Source: CAYPPG01 sp964412555
GTDB lineage: Bacteria > Hinthialibacterota > Hinthialibacteria > Hinthialibacterales > Hinthialibacteraceae
Reading direction: 5' to 3'
Length of the DNA stretch: 64,000 nucleotides
NCBI GenBank assembly: GCA_964412555.1
Contig: CAYPPG010000023.1
Location: 1 to 64,000, forward strand
A program made the position numbers and the translations under genes. The notes under the pieces were generated by a model. That model was not told the DNA's origin and searched no databases. It saw only the letters and a program-made list of their open reading frames with translations. Positions 52,416 through 61,500 of the stretch are shown here, piece after piece (the first letter of the stretch is position 1; every line of letters starts with the position of its first letter).

Positions 52416-53195
52416 ATGCCGAAAAAGAAACCTCGAATACTGGTCACGAATGATGACGGCATCCATTCGCCGGGTATCGTTTCGCTTGCCGAGGCGCTTA
52501 GCGAAGTAGGGGAAGTGTGGATCATCGCTCCTGACCGCGAACGAAGCGCTGTTTCGCATTCCTTTACCATGAATCATCCTATACGGATCATTCAACTGAA
52601 AGAGCGAACCTATATTATGGATGGAACTCCAGCAGATTGTGTCATGTTCGGTACAAGAGGTTTCTTGGAACACACACCGGATTTGGTGGCCTCCGGAATC
52701 AATCGGGGGCCGAATTTGGGGATGGATACAGTGTATTCAGGAACCGTAGCAGCGGCCCATGAAGGACATTTATGCGGTTTTCCCGCTTTTGCGATTTCCA
52801 TGAATGTAGCCGAACCGGGCGATCCTTATCATTTCGAAACCGGCGCTTTGTTCGCCAAAATGCTGGCCAAAGCGATTCTTGCCCGGCATATGCCGGATGG
52901 GACGTTTTTGAATGTAAATGTACCAAATCTCCCTTGGGAGCAATTGAATGGAGTGGCTATCACCCGCCTCGGTCAACGGGTGTACCGCGATAAGATCATC
53001 AAGCGAGTGGATCCGCAGGGAAAAGAGTATTATTGGATCGGGGGCGATCCACCGACATGGGTTAAAGCAGAAGGAACCGATTTTCATGCCTTGGAAAAGA
53101 ATAAAATTTCCGTTACTCCATTGGGTCAAGATTTTACCCAGTTTCATGCGATCACCGAATTGGATCGCTGGAATTTATCATTGGAGAAAGAATAA
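52416..53195 (+). CDS. surE: 5'/3'-nucleotidase SurE
   Basis: The 259-residue protein matches SurE, a metal-dependent phosphatase of nucleoside monophosphates. The metal site is ILVTNDDGIHSPG, where the Asp-Asp pair binds the metal. PDRERSAVSHSFT and SGINRGPNLGMDTVYSGTVAAA complete the active site. It acts in the cytosol in nucleotide salvage and stationary-phase survival. No good ribosome site precedes the ATG. Confidence 0.95.
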   Translation: MPKKKPRILVTNDDGIHSPGIVSLAEALSEVGEVWIIAPDRERSAVSHSFTMNHPIRIIQLKERTYIMDGTPADCVMFGTRGFLEHTPDLVASGINRGPNLGMDTVYSGTVAAAHEGHLCGFPAFAISMNVAEPGDPYHFETGALFAKMLAKAILARHMPDGTFLNVNVPNLPWEQLNGVAITRLGQRVYRDKIIKRVDPQGKEYYWIGGDPPTWVKAEGTDFHALEKNKISVTPLGQDFTQFHAITELDRWNLSLEKE

Positions 53196-53264
53196 ACTAT
53201 TGTGGTGCAGACCAGAGGTCTACACCACAAGATATAAGAATCAATCGACAAAAGGAGAATCGCG

Positions 53265-53888
53265 TTGGGTGGCTTAAAAGATTGGACGATTGCGCTAGTC
53301 ATGTATCCGACAGGAGAATTCACTCCTCATGCATTATGGGCATTATGGTTTATTGCATTTGCTGAATCCTCGTTTTTCCCGATCCCGCCGGATATTCCGT
53401 TTATCTTGATGGGGATCGCAAAGCCGGAAGTATCATTATATTTGGCGCTGATTTTAACGGCCGGTTCGGTGCTCGGTGGGGCTGTCGGTTATTTTATCGG
53501 GTTGTACGGAGGCAGACCTTTCGTAGAATGGCTGATCTCCACCCGATTCGTCGCCCGTTTTTTCAGCCACAGCCAATTCCAGATGGTAGAAGAATATTAC
53601 AACCGATACGACGTATGGGCCGTGTTGATTGCTGCATTCACGCCGATCCCATTCAAAATTTTCACCATCGGCGGAGGACTTTGCCGTATTCACTTTTTGC
53701 GTTTCATGATCGTAGCCACAATTGGACGAGCGGGACGTTTCTTTCTGGTCGGGGTATTTTTATTCTTTCTTGGTGAAAAAGCACAATTTATACTGCGTCA
53801 CTTCGATTGGTTTTTAATTATCATGCTGGTACTCGTGATTCTTGGTTTTGTGGCAATGAGAATCTTCAAACCTGCCCGGCAATCCTGA
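53265..53888 (+). CDS. DedA/YqaA-family membrane protein
   Basis: The 207-residue membrane protein has the SNARE-associated (DedA-like) domain: FAESSFFPIPPDIPFILMGIA, GGAVGYFIGLYGG, and the re-entrant loop ending AFTPIPFKIFTIGGGLCRI. Members are lipid transporters or scramblases that help keep membrane potential and envelope integrity. The start is TTG at 53265, supported by AAAGGAG seven bases upstream; no suitable ATG exists nearby. It follows surE by 70 bases. Confidence 0.85.
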   Translation: MGGLKDWTIALVMYPTGEFTPHALWALWFIAFAESSFFPIPPDIPFILMGIAKPEVSLYLALILTAGSVLGGAVGYFIGLYGGRPFVEWLISTRFVARFFSHSQFQMVEEYYNRYDVWAVLIAAFTPIPFKIFTIGGGLCRIHFLRFMIVATIGRAGRFFLVGVFLFFLGEKAQFILRHFDWFLIIMLVLVILGFVAMRIFKPARQS

Positions 53889-53977
53889 GTTTCATCATTT
53901 CACATTATTGGTCATATTGTTCGTGAAAAACTCACCTTACGTACCACTTAAAAAAAACTGTTTCAACCGGAGCGCAA

Positions 53978-54064
53978 CGGGTAGCAAGGGTAAGCGAAGT
54001 CTACCCTTGCCGGATAGTGCTACACCGCCAGTGCAGAGTTAACGTCTTACCCTGGCTCCCCCTT
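53978..54064. repeat. structured dispersed repeat, copy 2
   Basis: The first 32 bases are identical to copy 1 at 43898, including the arm-1 hairpin CAAGGGTA (53985-53992)/TACCCTTG (54002-54009). Arm 2 is degenerate (GCCAGTGCAG against TTACCCTGGC) and the outer right arm reads GCTCCC in place of GCTACCC. Length and order of parts are conserved, so both derive from one element. Confidence 0.8.
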
Positions 54065-54351
54065 TCAATTTTCACTCTCGTGGGTAAGGCCAATAGATTA
54101 ATTGAAAAGAAGCCATCCCAAGACACATTTTCTTCTTGTAGCTGATTTTTTTACATTTTTTGCTTATTTCTGAACATCTCTCCTTTGTATAAAGTCTGCT
54201 TAATGATAAGCGAATAATACATACTCCCGAAATAAATTTTTGTTTAAGTCCAACTATTCAAATGGATTAAATCGATTTTCCCTACTTGGATTTTGCAGTG
54301 AAACACTCCTAATGTGAACAACTCAAAACGCCTATCACACTTTTCTTTTTG

Positions 54352-54367
54352 TGGCATGTTTATTGCT
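54352..54367 (+). promoter_or_regulatory. sigma-54 (-24/-12) promoter for the porin gene
   Basis: TGGCATGTTTATTGCT matches the consensus TGGCACG-N4-TTGCW at all but one of the defined positions. GG (54353-54354) and GC (54365-54366) are ten bases apart. The start would be near 54378, about 50 bases before the ATG at 54427. Confidence 0.75.
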
Positions 54368-54426
54368 TTTGTGTTGTACAAGTTGCAATTTTTCAATCAT
54401 ATTTTTGAAAATGAAAGGAGTGTCTC

Positions 54427-55245
54427 ATGAATAGAGACAGGAGAATGTATAGGTTTTCCGTGGCAGTGCTGTGCTTGGGAGCAATGATTCTTACCGGAAT
54501 TATGTTTGTAGAAAAATCATCGGCTGTGGAAATTGCGGGTGAAGATTTGGATATCACGCTGGATTTCACCTATGCAACAAAATACATGTGGCATGGGTAC
54601 GATGTTTTCGATGGGAACGGTTCATTTCAACCAAGTATCGATTTCGCTTACATGGGTTTCTATACCGGCGTGTGGGCAGCCTATCCGGATACAAGCGGCT
54701 ATGAAGATTTAACAGAAGTCGACTTGTATCTTGGATATGGATATACCTTTTTCGAAGAAGAACAGTATGCGCTAGATACTTCAATTACTTACACGTACTT
54801 TGCGTTTCCAAAAGCAAGCCATAAAGCCGATTTGGATGCCCAGGAAATTGCGCTATCCACTTCCATGCCCAATCTGATTCCGCTGGGACCATCCAGTCTG
54901 GTTCCGAGTTACACTATGTATTACCTCTGGGATGGCGTTCAAGGAGAAACCCCTAATTTTGACGGTTTTTATCACACATTCGGATTGTCTTACGATATCC
55001 CGATCCCCGCATTGATACCCGAACAAGAAGAGCAAGCGATATCCCTCATGTGGGATATCACCTACAATGACGGTCCATTCGATACCGATTCGGACTGGAG
55101 TTATTCCACTGTCGGAGCTTCCACCACTTTTGAATGGAATAACATCTACTTTACGCCAGGTGTCTATTATCAAATCGAACTCAATGACATGGTGAACGAT
55201 GAAGATGATTTCTATGCGATGTTCAGTGTAGGTTACGCATTTTAA
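54427..55245 (+). CDS. outer-membrane beta-barrel protein, TorF-family-like putative porin
   Basis: The 272-residue protein has a signal peptide (cleavage probably after KSSAVE or nearby), alternating aromatic strands and a C-terminal Phe (YAMFSVGYAF), the outer-membrane insertion signal. ATKYMWHGYDVFDG resembles the N-terminal motif of the TorF-type putative porins (about 220-270 residues), which often sit near glnK-amtB in proteobacteria. AAAGGAG is six bases before the ATG. A sigma-54 promoter drives it, fitting a nitrogen-limitation role. What the pore carries is unknown. Confidence 0.7.
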   Translation: MNRDRRMYRFSVAVLCLGAMILTGIMFVEKSSAVEIAGEDLDITLDFTYATKYMWHGYDVFDGNGSFQPSIDFAYMGFYTGVWAAYPDTSGYEDLTEVDLYLGYGYTFFEEEQYALDTSITYTYFAFPKASHKADLDAQEIALSTSMPNLIPLGPSSLVPSYTMYYLWDGVQGETPNFDGFYHTFGLSYDIPIPALIPEQEEQAISLMWDITYNDGPFDTDSDWSYSTVGASTTFEWNNIYFTPGVYYQIELNDMVNDEDDFYAMFSVGYAF

Positions 55246-55328
55246 TGAAACCCATACAGACAAAAGTAAAAGAATCGACTTATTTCTTCACTCATAGCAA
55301 AGTCCTTTTTGGATAGTCCTTCTTCTTT

Positions 55329-55368
55329 CCCTCCACATTTCACTCCCCAATGTGGAGGGATATTTTTT
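55329..55368. terminator. bidirectional rho-independent terminator
   Basis: CCCTCCACATT (55329-55339) pairs with AATGTGGAGGG (55349-55359) and is followed by ATTTTTTT on the plus strand. The opposite strand has A-rich flanks that give a T-run after the stem too. It lies between two convergent genes. Confidence 0.85.
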
Positions 55369-55380
55369 TATAATGCTTTA

Positions 55381-57048
55381 TTAAAAGGATTGTAATTTTT
55401 GGAGTAAGGAAAGTAAATCAAGTATGTTGACAGTATTGTCACCATCTGAATCAATTGGGGAAGTATCCTTTTGCCATTCTGTACTCAACAAAAGAAGGTC
55501 TTCTTTGGATAGAATATGATCACCATTCAGGTCCCCTTGTTTCAATTCAACAGGAACAATATAAGCGCTGACCGCATCCTCCGAATCGTCATTGGGTGTG
55601 CCGACCATGACATCGATGCGGCCGTCGTCATCAATATCCCCCAAGATATCCACTGAAATCCCCGCCTGATCCCCATCGGATTTCCCATAGATGACCGTTG
55701 AGGAACGAAGAGATACACGATCCGTCACAATACCGGTATTTAAATGATTTCCTTCAACAAGATAGACGGCGCCCGTTTGTTCCGAAAGCCGAAAAGGTGA
55801 AAAGACGTTTGCGGCTCCAAAACCGAGGATAGAACCATGAGCGGATAAGATTCTCCCTAATCCCGAATTCGGCTGCCAATGCCCAAGCCATATTGCATCG
55901 GAATCATGGATGGTAGAAATAGTTAATTCCGAAAAAGTTTCTTCCCGGCCCGGGATGATTGCGGCCACACCTTTTGGAAGGATATCGTCATTTAAATTCC
56001 CGAATGGAAATCCGCAAAGGAGGTCACGGATTCCATCACTGTTGTAATCCGTTGAGAGAATACTCTCGATTTGATACATCCCCCTTTCGGAAAACATTTG
56101 GAAAGTGATCGGGATTGTTTCAAAAGGAAAGTCGGTATACGTGAAATTGCCGGTCAATTTCTCGCCCCCGGGAAAAATCAACAAGCGGCCTTCCGCTGTA
56201 CCACTGGCAGGAGTTCCAGCATAGAGTGCAAGTTCAGGTTGGTTATCCTGGGTGAAATCATCTATGAAAGTAAATGTGTTGGCAAATCCAACCAGATTTT
56301 CCACTTGCGAATCGGAACCAAGAATGGTCAACGAATTCGCCGGATCCAACTCTTGAGTATTGAGAATTGTATTTTCGTAACCATTGTCCCCATAAATCAC
56401 ATATGCCGCTCCAAGTAACAACTGATCGTCTTTTTCAATAAAAGCCGATGGATTGGAAAAGACCAGATCATCGAAACGATCATCGTTCAAATTTCCACCC
56501 CTTCCGATGTACTGCCCAAGAGTGCCTCCTTCAACACCTTCAATGATCAAAGGAAAATTCTCCTCTTCTCCGACTTGAATGAAAGTCGTTAGGCTGGAAG
56601 TCCCTTTCAGCACATAAATTCGTCCCCCATCCCCATCGAAAGGAGCACCGATTGCAAGATCATCCCGCCCATCGCCATCAAAATCACCAATTGGCGATAC
56701 AGCCAGCCCGAATGCGCTGTCCAAATTCCCCACAACAGTCAATCCATTGAATCCAAGGTTATTTAAATTGATCGTTCTGAAAAAGCGATGCCTACCCAGA
56801 ATAATAAAAACCTTATCTTCGAACGGAGCGCTGATCGCCAAATCATCAAGGCCATCCCCATTGAAATCTCCGATATTTTTTGCAATCAAACCCCTACCGC
56901 TTTGTGGATCTGCGCCGGTAATACGAATGGTTCCATCCGGTAGATTGTTCAAGTCGATCAATTCACCATACGCGGAGATTGAGAATAAAAGCATTAAGAA
57001 ACAACAAACTTTCATAGAAATCAATCGAATGAAATAGTTTGTAATCAA
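55381..57048 (-). CDS. secreted FG-GAP repeat protein with C-terminal dockerin-like EF-hands
   Basis: The 555-residue protein has a signal peptide and at least six FG-GAP/integrin-alpha beta-propeller repeats with calcium loops (GDFNGDGLDDLAISAP, GDFDGDGRDDLAIGAP, GDIDDDGRIDVMVGTP). It ends with two EF-hand-like units (GDLNGDHILSKEDLLLL and DSDGDNTVNILDLLSLL), as in dockerin type I modules. It is probably a surface or extracellular adhesion or scaffold protein that binds calcium. The start is TTG at 57048 with AGGAG upstream; the ATG at 57015 lacks one. Confidence 0.8.
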   Translation of the reverse strand: MITNYFIRLISMKVCCFLMLLFSISAYGELIDLNNLPDGTIRITGADPQSGRGLIAKNIGDFNGDGLDDLAISAPFEDKVFIILGRHRFFRTINLNNLGFNGLTVVGNLDSAFGLAVSPIGDFDGDGRDDLAIGAPFDGDGGRIYVLKGTSSLTTFIQVGEEENFPLIIEGVEGGTLGQYIGRGGNLNDDRFDDLVFSNPSAFIEKDDQLLLGAAYVIYGDNGYENTILNTQELDPANSLTILGSDSQVENLVGFANTFTFIDDFTQDNQPELALYAGTPASGTAEGRLLIFPGGEKLTGNFTYTDFPFETIPITFQMFSERGMYQIESILSTDYNSDGIRDLLCGFPFGNLNDDILPKGVAAIIPGREETFSELTISTIHDSDAIWLGHWQPNSGLGRILSAHGSILGFGAANVFSPFRLSEQTGAVYLVEGNHLNTGIVTDRVSLRSSTVIYGKSDGDQAGISVDILGDIDDDGRIDVMVGTPNDDSEDAVSAYIVPVELKQGDLNGDHILSKEDLLLLSTEWQKDTSPIDSDGDNTVNILDLLSLLQKLQSF

Positions 57049-57239
57049 TCATTTACTCCTATATAATTTGATTAGTACAATTAAATCATTTACTTTTTCA
57101 TGTCAGAAAATACCATGTATCAACGAAGTCTACCAAAGTTTTTCTTACAATCGCAGCCGTGATGGTATATGATTGTAATTGTATATTATTCATGCATCAG
57201 GTGAAAGGAATAAAAAAATACAGATACAGAGGTCTTTAA

Positions 57240-57449
57240 ATGCTTAAGCTTCAAAAAAAAATCGTTCTTGATGAGAACCATAAGCCCATTGCCGTTCAGA
57301 TTCCTATTGAAGAATTTGAACGTATGGAAGAGATTATCGAGAACTATGGTTTGGCAAAACTGATGGATGAAGTTGCGGATGAAGAACAGCTTTCCCTGGA
57401 TGAAGCAAAACAATTTTATACTTCTTTGAAACAAAATGTGGAAAGTTGA
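57240..57449 (+). CDS. antitoxin of a type II toxin-antitoxin pair
   Basis: The 69-residue protein has an N-terminal beta/helix DNA-binding-like part (VLDENHKPIAVQIPIEEFERMEE, also seen in Phd/RelB-like antitoxins) and an acidic helical C-terminus that would mask a toxin. Its stop overlaps the following toxin-like gene by 14 bases, the usual arrangement for RelBE/ParDE pairs. AGAGG lies before the ATG. Confidence 0.7.
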   Translation: MLKLQKKIVLDENHKPIAVQIPIEEFERMEEIIENYGLAKLMDEVADEEQLSLDEAKQFYTSLKQNVES

Positions 57450-57591
57450 ATACAAAAAACGGTTTTTAAAGGAACTCTCGAAACTTCCGGAGGATATCCA
57501 GACTCAAGCGTTCAAGATCGTCTTTGAGGACCTATCATGTGAGAATCCATTTAAACTTGGATATCTTAAGCAAGGGATTTCCATATCATGA
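57436..57591 (+). pseudogene. truncated RelE/ParE-type toxin
   Basis: A 51-codon frame begins MWKVEYKKRFLKELSKLP and reads through DIQTQAFKIVFEDL and NPFKLGYLKQG. This matches the first two helices and first strand of RelE/ParE toxins, which are 85-100 residues. It ends abruptly at ISIS and TGA, without the C-terminal strands bearing the catalytic Arg and Tyr, so the toxin is inactive. The stop (57589-57591) shares bases with the next start (ATG at 57588), so coaC is now translationally coupled to the toxin remnant. Confidence 0.65.
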
Positions 57592-58127
57592 AACTCGAAG
57601 AGAAAAAAGTGATTCTAGGGGTAACCGGCGGTATTGCGGCGTATAAGTCGGCGATGCTGGTGCGTTTGTTGAGGAAAACAGGGGCGGAAGTGAGAGTGGT
57701 GATGACGGCGGCGGCGCAAAATTTCATTACACCGCTGACCATGAGTAGTCTGTCAGAAAATCCCGTTGGTCTGGATATGTTCGATCAACCGGCACAACCT
57801 AATGTCACTCACATTGCTTGGTCAGATTGGGCCGATTTGGCAGTGATTGCCCCCGCGACTGCGAACATCATCGGCAAAGCCGCCGGCGCAATCGCCGATG
57901 ATTTGCTGTCCAGCATGATTCTAGCGCTTCAATGTCCGGTCGTATTCGCACCGGCGATGCACCATCAAATGTGGAGCCATCCGGCAGTGCAAAGAAATCT
58001 CGAAACAATAAAGAGTTTTGGGTACCACATCATCGAACCGGGACGGGGAGAATTGGCTTCAGGCGATGTTGGGGTGGGGCGCATGCGTGAACCGGAAGAG
58101 ATTCTCGCGTTTTTGCAGGAATTGTAA
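57588..58127 (+). CDS. coaC: phosphopantothenoylcysteine decarboxylase (CoaC), stand-alone flavoprotein
   Basis: The 179-residue protein is the HFCD flavoprotein half of CoaBC, which makes 4'-phosphopantetheine for coenzyme A. VILGVTGGIAAYKSAMLV binds FMN, and the catalytic His is in NVTHIAWSDW. The substrate clamp reads PAMHHQMW, where many family members have Asn (PAMN). The flap reads ELASGDVGVGRM, with Ser where the E. coli enzyme has Cys. Both variants exist in other bacterial CoaBC as far as I recall. The CoaB (ligase) domain is missing and not adjacent, so it must be encoded elsewhere. Confidence 0.85.
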   Translation: MKLEEKKVILGVTGGIAAYKSAMLVRLLRKTGAEVRVVMTAAAQNFITPLTMSSLSENPVGLDMFDQPAQPNVTHIAWSDWADLAVIAPATANIIGKAAGAIADDLLSSMILALQCPVVFAPAMHHQMWSHPAVQRNLETIKSFGYHIIEPGRGELASGDVGVGRMREPEEILAFLQEL

Positions 58128-58128
58128 C

Positions 58129-58152
58129 GCCGCCGTCCCGGCGGCATCTTTT
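58129..58152 (+). terminator. terminator after coaC
   Basis: GCCGCC (58129-58134) pairs with GGCGGC (58140-58145), followed by ATCTTTT. The stem starts one base after the coaC stop. Confidence 0.55.
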
Positions 58153-58159
58153 CCCACAT

Positions 58160-58212
58160 GGCCGGCAAGATGCCGGCGTTACGTTATATGACTGGCAAGA
58201 TGCCGGAGACAC
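58160..58212. repeat. short G+C-rich direct repeats
   Basis: Two copies of a unit containing GGCAAGATGCCGG (near 58164 and 58194) each form a GCC-GGC mini-hairpin, and the preceding terminator shares the GGCATCTT part. Such repeats look like the short REP-type sequences scattered between genes in many genomes. Confidence 0.4.
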
Positions 58213-58213
58213 A

Positions 58214-58381
58214 CTATTTCGAAGTGTAATCCGGGCACTCTCTGGCATTGGGGCGTTCGGGACGGTTACAAACGTTACCGTAGTTCCATTTACACGAATC
58301 ACAAAGAAACGCGCCCCCCTTCATGGCCGATTTCATGCGGGAGGTCCAACGCTTCCATTTCGTTTTCAAGTCTTCTTTCAT
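58214..58381 (-). CDS. small Cys-rich protein, one four-Cys motif
   Basis: The 55-residue protein has a basic N-terminal helix (MKEDLKTKWKRWTSRMK) and the motif LCDSCKWNYGNVCNRP...ECPDY. This C-x2-C-x7-C-x9-C unit resembles those in the duplicated protein at 28048-28314. AGGAGG lies six bases before the ATG at 58381, a strong start. It may bind zinc or an iron-sulfur cluster; its function is unknown. Confidence 0.65.
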   Translation of the reverse strand: MKEDLKTKWKRWTSRMKSAMKGGAFLCDSCKWNYGNVCNRPERPNARECPDYTSK

Positions 58382-58561
58382 GCTCATCCTCCTCTTGTAT
58401 ATAGTGTACAGGTGTATCATCTAATAGAAAACGGTTAAAAGTAGGTGTGAATTATCGATGGGCAAAAGGGAATCTCAAATAAAAACTGGTTGGACGCCCA
58501 TCGTTACGATATACTGTGAATTATCGTTTTAACTTTGTATTATTTTTGGGAGTGACTCGGG

Positions 58562-61500
58562 TTGAACGAACGAATGTTTCTAAAAAACAATTACTATTTG
58601 CGCTTTTCATTCTTATTAGGATTGTGTGTATTGGGAAATCTGGGGTGGGGGCAAGATCGAGTTTCCCTCTCGCAGACAATCGATTCTTTTAGCGAAACCA
58701 ATTCGATTCAATTGTTTGATTTTGGGATCGACTCTTTGGATGATTTCCTTGTGGAAGAATTGACAAATAATGATTTGCCTGAGATTGTATTATCATCAGC
58801 GGCATCCAGCCAAGTTGTCATTTTAAGAGACTTCACATCACTAGAAATTCCCTTTTTTTCCTCCTTTACAAGCCTCGACATAACGGCCCTGAATCAATTT
58901 CGTCCCCGGTGGCTTGCTGCAGAGGATATGGATAGAAATGGGCGATTGGATTTTATCATTTCCGCTCTTTCGGCTTCCACATCTTCTCAAACAGGATTGA
59001 TTTATTATCGTTTGGGTGAAGGATTGGCGGATTCCGATTTTCGGAAAGTGAAGATGTATGAAAGCCGCGTACCGACATTGAACGAAAATGCCTTGATTGC
59101 AGTTGGCGATCTGGATGGTGACAATGCCCCGGATGTGGTCTTTCACCGCCAGGATCCGACAGATCCGTGGGGCAACTCCACGGTATTTTTGAAAAATATG
59201 GGGAATGATACCTTTCAGCAAGTGGGGATCAATCTCACACAAAGTATTGATATCAATCAATTACTCATCACGGATGTGGATCGGAACGGTATATCTGATG
59301 TGGTCATTGTCATTTCCAACAGCAATTCGAAAGTATTACAATTCTACAGATGGGATGCCAATCTTGGCCATTTAACATCACTGCCACAACTCAACATGAT
59401 ACCGTTTGGAATCAATCCAACGGAAGCATCGCCAGTGGATGCGAGAATGATTCAACTTCCCGGTGAAAATTTACCCGCTGTTGTTGTTTTGATGGAAGAA
59501 AGAAATTATACGGGGAAGTTATATCTATTTCGGCAAACATCTCCCTTTCAATTCGATACAACCAATTTCTCTACTATCTCTATTCCCAAACGAACTCTCG
59601 ATTTAAAAGTGGCCGATATGACCAATGACGGCGCTCCGGATGTTTGTGTGTCCGTTGCGAAAAATCTCGCCGATCCGAATTCCAAAAACGGTATTCATAT
59701 TTATGAAGTCAAGGACGGACAATTCCAGGATAATTATCATTTTTTCGAAACCGATTATCTGGACGATTTCGGGCAAGCCAAAGATTTTGTGCCTATTCGT
59801 TTTGAAACGACCGATTTGAACAATGATCAATACAATGACCTGATTTTCATCGGTTCTTCGCAGCCGAATTTCAGCAATCGACTCGGATTCTCCATACAAC
59901 TGACTCCGACACCATCTCCTACGGCTACACCAACCCATACAACGACACCAACTCCTACTCCTACTTACGAGCCATCTAACACACCGACGAACACCCCGAC
60001 ATACACTCATACACCCACACAAACACCAAGTCCCACTCCCTCCAATACGGCCACCAACACGCCGACACAAACGGCTACTCATTCACCAACGTTGACGAAT
60101 ACACCTACATTTACACCAACATCGACTCCAACGAGCACATCGACAAATACACCGACTTCCACTCCAACCGTCACTCCATCGAACACAGAAACGAATACCC
60201 CCTCTTCGACACCAACGGCAACTCCAACAAACACGTCCACGAATACCCCGTCTTTGACACCGACGTTAACTCCATCAAATACTTCTACGCCTACTCAAAC
60301 AGCGACAAGAACCAGTACAGTAACAGAAGTTCCCACCTCCACATCGACTTCAACACCCCCCCCTACAAATTCACCCAGTCCGACCTCAACACTGACCTAT
60401 ACTGTGACTCCAACAAACACTCTCATTCCAACATTCACTCCAACACCGACAAATACGGCTACCCCCACGAAACTGCCAACCTTTACTCCGACATTCACAC
60501 CACCCCCTACGCTGACAATAACTCCCACTTATAGTCCGACCGTTCAACCGGGCAAAACACCGGTCAACCTAGCGGAGCGTTTTACACGCTATGATGTCGA
60601 GAAAATTGGACGTGATTTGCTTTCACTTGCCTTTGCCGATATGGATGGAGATGGAGACGATGAATTATTGCTCGCTTCTGAGGGAACCGATGAAATTATC
60701 ATGCTGCGATTCGAAGGTATGGAGTTATCGGAAAGCCAACGGTTAAGCGAAGTTGGTGCCCCCGCTGATTTTGGGGTATTGTCTCATGAGAACAAAACAA
60801 GCCTTGCTGTACTGCTGCAAGATGATCCTCATATCGCGTTGGTGCATTCTTCGGCAAATCATGATTTGACCGTTCAGACTCGTTATCCGCTAAATGAAAG
60901 CTCGGTTCGTTTAATTGTCGGGGATTATTCGGGAGATACCATACCTGATCTAATCACTTTAAGCGATTTTAGCGGGATAGTGACTGTATTCGACGGTGAT
61001 GGAAACGGCAGCTTCAAAGCGGGGAAAAAACTGTTTGTCGGTACCGACACTCGAAATGTCCAATTGTACAAATATGCCTCCGGAAAACGTGAATTGCTTG
61101 CCTTGCGCGGAACCGGAAAAATTACGCGATATAGCATCCAAGCGGGGGGAATCCTTCTCCCTGCCGGCAGCAAAAACGTAGGGAATGATCCCAGATCAAT
61201 CACTGTCGGCGAGATGGACGGCGATGGATTTTCAGATGTAGCAGTTGCCAATCACACCGATGAAACGGTAACTCTTTACCGAAGTCAGGGCCGTGATGGC
61301 ATGAACGATTCTCTTACGATTCAAATGAATATCAAAGTAATCCATGCGGTTTTTCATGATATGGATGGTGATGGGCTGGATGATCTGCTGATTGTGGGAG
61401 ACGAAAGCGACTCGATCTTTATATACCTAGCAGAATATTTGGAGGCTCCGGTAAGATTTTCATCGGTTGCCAATCCGAGTTTCACCAGCGCGGGAGATAT

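Larger units (their letters stand above)
53889..54426. other. intergenic region with repeat and sigma-54 promoter
   Basis: It contains repeat copy 2 (53978-54064) and the -24/-12 promoter at 54352-54367. The A+T-rich part between them shows nothing I can name. Confidence 0.5.

Noticed and set aside
52201..52509. Plus-strand frame of 102 codons before surE
   Set aside because: It translates a G+C-rich hairpin and the surE promoter and overlaps the surE start in another frame.
58160..58212. G+C-rich repeats as a CRISPR array
   Set aside because: Only two short units of different length with no spacers of constant size and no cas genes.
58450..58520. TTGGAC ... TATACT as a promoter for the large FG-GAP gene
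   Set aside because: The spacer is only 14 bases.
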